DNA of 10,263 bases from an uncultured Mycoplasmatota bacterium (lineage in GTDB: Bacteria > Bacillota_I > Bacilli_A > RF39 > UBA660), in the NCBI GenBank assembly GCA_948437815.1, contig CAOJKG010000029.1, positions 1 to 10,263 on the forward strand, written 5' to 3'. The notes beneath the pieces are model-generated. The model did no database searches. It was not told where the DNA came from and saw only the letters and a list, made by a program, of their open reading frames with translations. Below are positions 5,307 through 10,263 of the stretch, piece after piece. Position numbers and translations under genes: made by a program. Position 1 is the stretch's first letter; every line of letters begins with the position of its first letter.

Positions 5307-6425
5307 ATGAAATTTTCAATAGAAAAAAATATAATCTTAGAAGGATTAAATAATGTTATAAGAGCAATATCTACTAAAAATGTTATACCTGTATTAAATG
5401 GTATTAAATTTGAATTAACTAGTGAAGGTTTATACTTAACAGCAAGTGATTCTGAATTAACAATTAAAGTATTAATAGAAAGTAAAGATATTAAACAAGT
5501 TACAACAACAGGTGGCATAGTAATTCAAAGTAAATATATATTAGATATAGTAAGAAAAATGCCAAGTGATGTTATTAACTTTGAAGTTATTGACGGATTA
5601 AAAATCAAAATTTATACAGACAACAATCAATATAACTTAAATTGTTTAGATATTAATGACTATCCAGATGTGAAATTAGAAGAAAATAAAGACCCAATTA
5701 TTATTAAAGGAGATATATTTAAAACTATAATCAATCAAACTAGTTTTGCTATCTCTAACCAAGAATTAAGACCAATATTAACTGGTGTTAACTTCAAATT
5801 TACAAAAGATGTCTTAGAAACAGTAGCAACTGACTCATACCGTTTAGCTAAAAAGAATATCAAACTAAACGCTGAAGCTGAAAAAGACTTAGAGATTGTA
5901 ATACCAGGCAAGAATATAATGGAATTAGAAAGAATTATCACTGATGAAAGTGATATTGAAATACATATATTTAATAATAAAGCATTATTTAAATATAAGA
6001 ATATCATTTTCCAAACTAATTTATTAAGTGGTAATTATCCAAATACATCTAATTTAATCCCAAGTGAGTTTGCCTATATAGTTAAAGTAAATAAAAGGGA
6101 GTTTAATGATGCTATTGATAGAGCAGCATTACTTACACAAGGTAAAGATAAAAATATAGTTAAAATGTCATTAGATAATACTAAAATGGTTATCAATTCA
6201 TACGCATCTGAAATTGGTAAAGTAGAAGAGCAATTAACCGTAGAAACTAACAACGTTGAACATTTAGAAATTTCATTTTCTTCAAAATATATGCTTGAAG
6301 CTATTAAAACAATGGGTGAAGAAGAAATATTATTATTATTAAATAGTGATGTTAAGCCATTAATTATAAAATCATTAACAGATGAGTCATTAATTCAGTT
6401 AATTTTACCTATAAAAACCTACTAA
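5307..6425 (+). CDS. dnaN: DNA polymerase III subunit beta (sliding clamp)
   Basis: The clamp forms a dimeric ring around DNA and tethers the replicative polymerase and many repair proteins. At 372 residues it has the normal length for three clamp folds (about 1-125, 128-250 and 252-372). Visible hallmarks are NVIPVLNGIKFEL (25-37) and ASDSEL (46-51) in the first fold, ATDSYRLA (174-181) and SGNYPNTSNLIP (241-252) in and after the second, and the C-terminal LIQLILPIKTY, which matches the family's conserved end that helps form the partner-binding pocket. The ATG at 5307 has AAGAAGGAA (5292-5300) as ribosome binding site; the out-of-frame ATG at 5300 is not the start. It follows dnaA in the standard order. 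Asn, Ile and Lys are abundant, as in the neighbours. No clear terminator follows it. Confidence 0.97.
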   Translation: MKFSIEKNIILEGLNNVIRAISTKNVIPVLNGIKFELTSEGLYLTASDSELTIKVLIESKDIKQVTTTGGIVIQSKYILDIVRKMPSDVINFEVIDGLKIKIYTDNNQYNLNCLDINDYPDVKLEENKDPIIIKGDIFKTIINQTSFAISNQELRPILTGVNFKFTKDVLETVATDSYRLAKKNIKLNAEAEKDLEIVIPGKNIMELERIITDESDIEIHIFNNKALFKYKNIIFQTNLLSGNYPNTSNLIPSEFAYIVKVNKREFNDAIDRAALLTQGKDKNIVKMSLDNTKMVINSYASEIGKVEEQLTVETNNVEHLEISFSSKYMLEAIKTMGEEEILLLLNSDVKPLIIKSLTDESLIQLILPIKTY

Positions 6426-6489
6426 ATAACAAAAAAATCAAAAAAATTAAAAATTATAACATAATTCGACAAAAAGTGCGCTTCTTTTA

Positions 6490-6498
6490 TGATATAAC
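6490..6498 (+). promoter_or_regulatory. Extended -10 promoter of the comK-family gene
   Basis: TGATATAAC: TG plus one base plus TATAAC. No good -35 is present at 16-18 bases. The 9-mer ATGATATAA recurs in the predicted promoters of recF (7000-7008) and the hypothetical gene (3317-3325). No ComK K-box (AAAA-N5-TTTT) is visible in the 6426-6531 leader, so autoactivation of the B. subtilis type is not evident. Confidence 0.55.
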
Positions 6499-6531
6499 AT
6501 AGTTATTTTACATGAAAGGAGGGCATTTTTA

Positions 6532-6984
6532 ATGTCATATATAATAACCAAAAATACCTTAGCAATCATTCCACGTGGTAAAAAAAGTAAAATAATTGAA
6601 GGAAAACATAGTCTGCTTGCTAATGAAGAAACTGCTAAGATAATTGAGCAGAATTGCTATTTAAATGGTTCCACATTAGAAGGTCGAATAAAAGGAAGTT
6701 CTTATTTGTTAGGAAGTAGTTATAAGCCTCCAATAATAATAAATGATTCTTTAAATATAATTCTTATTCCAACGCATTCTATTAGAAATAAAGATTGCCA
6801 TTGGATAAACTTAATAACTATGTTACATTATAGTCCAACTAACGATAATAAAGTCTTAATAGAGTTTATAAATAACCATAAATTAATTATAAATATAAGT
6901 TATAATATATTTGATAAACAAGTCTTAAGAGCAACCCGTTTAGAATCGACTATAAAAGGTCGAATTTATCAAAAATACCTTTAA
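6532..6984 (+). CDS. comK: ComK-family competence transcription factor homologue (short)
   Basis: In Bacillus, ComK is the master activator of genetic competence and binds paired AT-boxes. Identification here is by motifs remembered from B. subtilis ComK: an N-terminal strand SYIITKNTLAIIP, the C42-x4-GSTLEGR52 segment (FGSSYAGR in B. subtilis), YKPPIII (64-70, matching HKPPIMV), IPTHS followed by NKDCHWI (86-92, matching PQCGWI), and NISYNIFDKQVLRATRLE (121-138, matching ISYNSFENQVYRTAWLR). The protein has 150 residues against about 192 in B. subtilis; the shared domain ends near GRI, and the roughly 40-residue C-terminal tail, implicated in activation and oligomerisation there, is missing. 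A perfect AAGGAGG (6516-6522) precedes the ATG. It is monocistronic, with its own extended -10 promoter and a terminator around its stop. It occupies the position between dnaN and recF where yaaA normally lies. Whether it activates competence genes here is not shown by this window. Confidence 0.87.
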   Translation: MSYIITKNTLAIIPRGKKSKIIEGKHSLLANEETAKIIEQNCYLNGSTLEGRIKGSSYLLGSSYKPPIIINDSLNIILIPTHSIRNKDCHWINLITMLHYSPTNDNKVLIEFINNHKLIINISYNIFDKQVLRATRLESTIKGRIYQKYL

Positions 6985-6998
6985 AAAGGTGTTTTTTT
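6971..6998 (+). terminator. Intrinsic terminator folded around the comK stop codon
   Basis: AAAAATACCTT, loop TAAA, AAGGTGTTTTTTT. The core ACCTT/AAGGT is extended by a U-G pair and an A/T run to about 11 pairs and followed by seven T. The comK stop TAA (6982-6984) is in the loop. The T-tract runs directly into the extended -10 promoter of recF. Confidence 0.78.
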
Positions 6999-6999
6999 A

Positions 7000-7008
7000 T
7001 GATATAAT
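7000..7008 (+). promoter_or_regulatory. Extended -10 promoter of the recF-gyrB-gyrA operon
   Basis: TGATATAAT has a perfect TATAAT (7003-7008) with TG one base upstream. A weak -35, TTTAAA (6980-6985), lies at 17 bases but sits inside the comK terminator stem. The predicted transcription start is near 7014-7016, exactly where the leader hairpin begins. Confidence 0.7.
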
Positions 7009-7013
7009 TAATC

Positions 7014-7039
7014 TAGGTATAGGAGTACGTAAATACCTA
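7014..7039 (+). promoter_or_regulatory. 26-bp palindrome / 5'-terminal hairpin of recF leader
   Basis: TAGGTAT (7014-7020) and ATACCTA (7033-7039) are perfect 7-bp inverted arms around 12 bases, with GTAC (7025-7028) exactly at the centre of symmetry. The loop contains AGGAG (7021-7025), but no start codon follows it. It could be an mRNA-stabilising 5' hairpin, or an operator for a dimeric regulator just downstream of the promoter. Confidence 0.6.
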
Positions 7040-7073
7040 TAATTTTAAAAAAACATCAAAGTAGGGGCTAAAA

Positions 7074-8162
7074 ATGCAAATAAGTAGTTTGAAGTTATTA
7101 AATTATCGAAATTATGAAAGTCTTGAAATATCATTTTCACCATATACTAATATTATATATGGAAAAAATGGTATGGGTAAAACCAATTTAGTAGAGGCAA
7201 TATATATGTTAGGAGTAACGAAAACCTTCCGTTTAGGTGATACAGATGTCGTTATAAAAAAGGGTAAGAACATTGCCAAAATAGAAGGTTTAATAAAAGA
7301 TAATATCTGGAACACATATAAAATGATTATAAGTGAAACTGGTAAAAGAATAAAAGTAGATAACAATAAAATAACTAAAATGAGTGATTATATTACACGC
7401 ATAAATGTAATTTTATTTAATCCTGATGATTTAAAGATTATAAAAGACACTCCTATGACCAGAAGAAAGCTTTTAAATATCGAGATTTCTGGCATTAATA
7501 AAGAATATGTTATAGCCTTAACCAATTATAACAAAATATTAAAACAAAGAAATTCATATCTAAAAGCTCTTAGTAAAAAAAATATATATGAAAAAGACTT
7601 TTTAAATGTATTAACAGAGCAATTAATTGACGAAGGATTAAAAATAATGTTAATAAGACAGGAGTTTATCGAGAGTATCAATTCTCATATAAGTGATATA
7701 TATTTTAAAATTACCAACAAAGGTCCTTTATCAGTACGATTTAAGAGTGAGTATCTAAATAAAACTAAAGAGCAACTTTTAAATATGTATCAAAAAAATA
7801 TTTCCCGGGAAATACAAATGGGTAAAACTTTATTTGGTCCACAACATGACGATATTGAATTTATTATTGATAAAGAAATAGTAAAAGAATATTCCAGTGT
7901 TGGAGAACAAAAAAATAGTGTAATAGCTTTTAAACTAGCTGAGATTAAGAATATAGAAAGCAAGTTAAATAAAAAGCCTATTTTAATATTAGATGATTTA
8001 TTTAGTGAATTAGACTATGAAAAAATAGAAAATATTTTAAATTTAATGGATGAAGATATTCAAACATTTATTACAACAACAGAAATTGATAAAGTAGACC
8101 AAAAATTAATAGCGAAAGCCAAGATTTTTAAGTGTATAGATGGCAAAATAAAGGAGGAATAA
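7074..8162 (+). CDS. recF: DNA replication/repair protein RecF
   Basis: RecF is an SMC-like ATPase that works with RecO and RecR to load RecA at single-stranded gaps and stalled forks. All parts are visible in 362 residues: the N-terminal ISSLKLLNYRNY strand, Walker A GKNGMGKT (30-37), the central coiled/helical arm (about 140-250), GPQHDD (255-260), the ABC-type signature YSSVGEQKN (273-281) and Walker B PILILDDLFSELD (302-314). GPQHDD differs from the usual GPHRDD, with Gln and His in the middle positions. The ATG has AGGGG (7063-7067) at 6 bases and a 5' leader containing a hairpin. The gene's last codons contain the AGGAGG of gyrB, and the gap to gyrB is three bases, so recF-gyrB-gyrA is an operon. 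The usual yaaA upstream and remB/yaaB downstream are absent. Confidence 0.97.
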   Translation: MQISSLKLLNYRNYESLEISFSPYTNIIYGKNGMGKTNLVEAIYMLGVTKTFRLGDTDVVIKKGKNIAKIEGLIKDNIWNTYKMIISETGKRIKVDNNKITKMSDYITRINVILFNPDDLKIIKDTPMTRRKLLNIEISGINKEYVIALTNYNKILKQRNSYLKALSKKNIYEKDFLNVLTEQLIDEGLKIMLIRQEFIESINSHISDIYFKITNKGPLSVRFKSEYLNKTKEQLLNMYQKNISREIQMGKTLFGPQHDDIEFIIDKEIVKEYSSVGEQKNSVIAFKLAEIKNIESKLNKKPILILDDLFSELDYEKIENILNLMDEDIQTFITTTEIDKVDQKLIAKAKIFKCIDGKIKEE

Positions 8163-8165
8163 CAA

Positions 8166-10079
8166 ATGGAAAACAATTACACAGATAATGATATTCAAGT
8201 CTTAGAAGGCTTAGAAGCAGTACGTAAACGACCAGGAATGTATATTGGAACAACTAGTGAGAAAGGTTTGCATCATCTTGTATGGGAAATAGTTGACAAT
8301 GCAGTTGATGAATCACTCGCTGGATATTGCGACGATATCGAGGTTGTAGTACATAATGACAATTCTGTTTCGGTTCGTGATGATGGTCGTGGTATGCCAA
8401 CAGGTATCAATCAAAAAACAGGATTATCAACAATTGAAACTATATTTACAGTATTACATGCCGGAGGAAAATTCGGAGGCGGTGGATATAAAGTATCAGG
8501 TGGTTTACATGGAGTTGGAGCTAGTGTTGTAAATGCTTTATCAACTTGGTTAGAAGTTCGTGTCTATCGTGATGGAGACGTTCATTATCAAAGATTTGAA
8601 AATGGTGGACATCCATGTGAGCCAATGAAAATAATTGAAAATTGTGCTAAAGATAGAACAGGAACAACTGTAACATTTAAAGCTGACCCCGAAATATTTA
8701 AAGAAACAACTGAATTTAACTATGATACTTTATCTACACGTTTAAGAGAATTAGCCTTTTTAAATAAGGGTTTAAGAATCACTTTAATTGATGAACGTGT
8801 ACCAGATAAAAAAGACGTATTCTGTTATAATGGTGGAATTATAGAATATGTTTCTATGTTAAATAAAAATAAACAAGCATTACATGAAGACATCATCTAT
8901 GTTGAAGGAAAAGAAGATAACATTAGTATTGAAGTTGCAATGCAATATAACGATTCATATACAGCAAGTCTTTATTCTTTTACTAACAATATAAATACAT
9001 ATGAAGGTGGAACTCATGAAGATGGTGTTAAAAATGCTTTAACGAGAATTATTAACAACTATGCTCGGAATAATAAAATATTAAAAGAAAAAGATGAAGC
9101 TTTAAGTGGTGACGATTGTCGTGAAGGTTTAGCAATGATTATTTCGTGTAAACATCCAGATCCCCAATTTGAAGGTCAAACCAAAACAAAATTAGGTAAC
9201 TCCGAAGTAAGAAAGATAGCAAGTGATGTTTTTGGTGAAGGATTAGAGCGTTTTTTAATGGAGAATCCTACAGTAGCCAAGACTATAATTGAAAAATGTA
9301 TGACTGCATCTCGTGCCAGAATTGCGGCTAAACGCGCTAGAGAAGCGACTCGTCGTAAAGGGGACTTAGACGTAACTAATTTCTTTGGTAAACTAGCAGA
9401 TTGTAAAAGCAAAGATGCAAGTGTTAGTGAAATATTCCTTGTCGAGGGAGATAGTGCGGGAGGTTCAGCTATTAAAGGCCGTGATAGTATAACACAAGCT
9501 ATACTTCCTTTAAGAGGTAAAATACTTAATGTTGAAAAAGCAAGATTAGATAGAGCACTATCAAATGAAGAAATAAGAACCATTATAACTGCTTTTGGTA
9601 CAGGAATTGGTGAAGATTTTAACTTAGATAAGCTAAGATATCATAAAATTATCATTATGACCGATGCCGATGTCGATGGCTCCCATATTAGAGTATTATT
9701 ATTAACGCTTTTTTACCGCTTTTTTAAGCCGATTGTAGAAGCTGGACACATATATGCAGCCCAACCACCTTTATTCGTTATAAAGCATGGTAAAACGATT
9801 AAATATGTATTAAATGAACAAGAAAGAGATGAGTATTTAGCTACTCTTTCTCCAACTACCAAATATGACATTGCTCGTATGAAAGGTCTTGGTGAAATGG
9901 ATGCTGAAGAATTAAATGAAACAACAATGGATATTAATAAACGTGTATTAAGACAAATAACAGTTGATGATGCTATATTAGCGGATGAAGTATTTAGTAA
10001 ATTAATGGGTGAAGAAGTAGAACCAAGAAGAGAATTCATTGAAACCAATGCTACTTATGCTACAAATCTAGATGTTTAG
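8166..10079 (+). CDS. gyrB: DNA gyrase subunit B
   Basis: GyrB is the ATPase and TOPRIM subunit of the A2B2 enzyme that introduces negative supercoils. At 637 residues it has normal Gram-positive length, without the extra domain of proteobacterial GyrB. In order: the GHKL ATPase with EIVDNAVDES (41-50; catalytic E41, N45), DDGRGMP (72-78) and GGKFGGGGYKVSGGLHGVGA (100-119); the transducer with the QTKTKLGN loop (338-345); the TOPRIM domain with EGDSAGG (427-433), PLRGKILNVEKA (448-459) and DADVDGSH (500-507); and the C-terminal segment QPPLF and KGLGEM (573-578). The gyrA neighbour supports GyrB rather than ParE. The start has AGGAGG (8152-8157) at 8 bases inside recF. The single CGG codon (near residue 301) falls at an Arg of the conserved NxYAR stretch, supporting the standard code. 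Confidence 0.98.
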   Translation: MENNYTDNDIQVLEGLEAVRKRPGMYIGTTSEKGLHHLVWEIVDNAVDESLAGYCDDIEVVVHNDNSVSVRDDGRGMPTGINQKTGLSTIETIFTVLHAGGKFGGGGYKVSGGLHGVGASVVNALSTWLEVRVYRDGDVHYQRFENGGHPCEPMKIIENCAKDRTGTTVTFKADPEIFKETTEFNYDTLSTRLRELAFLNKGLRITLIDERVPDKKDVFCYNGGIIEYVSMLNKNKQALHEDIIYVEGKEDNISIEVAMQYNDSYTASLYSFTNNINTYEGGTHEDGVKNALTRIINNYARNNKILKEKDEALSGDDCREGLAMIISCKHPDPQFEGQTKTKLGNSEVRKIASDVFGEGLERFLMENPTVAKTIIEKCMTASRARIAAKRAREATRRKGDLDVTNFFGKLADCKSKDASVSEIFLVEGDSAGGSAIKGRDSITQAILPLRGKILNVEKARLDRALSNEEIRTIITAFGTGIGEDFNLDKLRYHKIIIMTDADVDGSHIRVLLLTLFYRFFKPIVEAGHIYAAQPPLFVIKHGKTIKYVLNEQERDEYLATLSPTTKYDIARMKGLGEMDAEELNETTMDINKRVLRQITVDDAILADEVFSKLMGEEVEPRREFIETNATYATNLDV

Positions 10080-10090
10080 GAGGTATTAAA

Positions 10091-10263
10091 ATGGATAGAT
10101 TAGAAAAAAATAATATCGTAAAAGAAGTAAGAGATTCCTTTTTAGAATATTCCATGAGTGTTATAGTCGCTCGTGCCTTACCTGACTTAAGAGATGGTTT
10201 AAAACCAGTTCATCGAAGAATATTATATTCAATGTTTGAGTCAGGTTATACACCAGACAAACC
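10091..10263 (+). CDS. gyrA: DNA gyrase subunit A, 5' part only
   Basis: The first 57 residues are present and the rest is beyond the right edge. GyrA is the breakage-reunion subunit of gyrase. The visible part contains SFLEYSMSVIVARALPDLRD and GLKPVHRRILYSM, characteristic of the N-terminal arm and start of the winged-helix domain; the quinolone-resistance region and active-site tyrosine are not in the window. AGGAGG (10078-10083) overlaps the gyrB stop codon TAG (10077-10079) and lies 7 bases before the ATG, so the two subunits are translationally coupled, which fits their equimolar assembly. ParC would show a similar N-terminus, but its position after gyrB makes GyrA much more likely. Confidence 0.97.
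   Translation, partial: MDRLEKNNIVKEVRDSFLEYSMSVIVARALPDLRDGLKPVHRRILYSMFESGYTPDK

Noticed and set aside
6465..6492. A/T arms around TGCG (AAAAAG...CTTCTTTT) after dnaN as a dnaN terminator
   Set aside because: The stem has a bulge and only one G-C pair at its core, and the T-run is interrupted; too weak to call.
6426..6531. ComK K-box for autoregulation upstream of comK
   Set aside because: No AAAA-N5-TTTT pair is present; the nearest A-run and T-run are separated by about 10 bases.
6512..6532. Six-codon mini-ORF (MKGGHF) whose stop overlaps the comK ATG (TAATG)
   Set aside because: It has no ribosome binding site of its own and mostly consists of the comK ribosome binding site; probably chance.
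4588..9069. Reassignment of AGG or CGG, as known in some uncultured Bacilli
   Set aside because: The AGG in dnaA (codon 261) and the CGG in gyrB (codon 301) both align with conserved Arg positions of the families, so both read as Arg.

Overview
The window is a chromosomal replication-origin region (oriC) of a low-GC Firmicutes/Bacilli-type bacterium, at roughly 30% GC by eye. The gene order rpmH-rnpA-yidC-jag on one side and dnaA-dnaN-recF-gyrB-gyrA on the other is the classic Gram-positive origin neighbourhood. All genes point away from oriC, so they are co-directional with replication. Trp is encoded by TGG, and single AGG and CGG codons fall at conserved Arg positions, so the code looks standard. 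TGA is not used as a stop by any of the ten genes whose end is visible. The mix of a lipoprotein-type YidC, an unusually short bL34, a ComK-family gene and no yaaA or remB between dnaN and gyrB suggests an uncultured gut-type Bacilli lineage rather than Bacillus itself. That placement is inference.

Left arm (minus strand, transcribed leftward). A strong consensus promoter (TTGACT-17-TATAAT) drives rpmH. A hairpin terminator directly follows the rpmH stop codon. Next come rnpA (probably starting at a TTG inside the longest open frame), yidC and jag, which are packed with 0-2 bases between them and end in a hairpin overlapping the jag stop. Beyond this is the start of a zinc N-acetylmuramoyl-L-alanine amidase that runs off the left edge. 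Between rpmH and the origin lies a 203-residue protein I do not recognise, with its own extended -10 promoter.

Origin. About 520 bases between the unknown gene and dnaA hold at least eight DnaA-box-like 9-mers, several as immediately adjacent pairs, plus a very A/T-rich stretch. The dnaA-dnaN gap holds three more boxes, a 13-bp-spaced direct repeat and a TAA triplet run that could be a DnaA-trio. This resembles the bipartite B. subtilis origin.

Right arm (plus strand). dnaA (TTG start) and dnaN are followed by a 150-residue ComK-family protein in the place where yaaA usually lies. comK has its own extended -10 promoter and a terminator folded around its stop codon. Directly after this terminator, a second extended -10 promoter begins the recF-gyrB-gyrA operon, whose predicted mRNA starts with a hairpin. 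gyrA runs off the right edge.

Together the genes cover replication initiation and processivity, recombinational repair, supercoiling, ribosome and RNase P biogenesis and membrane protein insertion. A competence regulator is inserted in the middle; this is the most interesting feature of the window.
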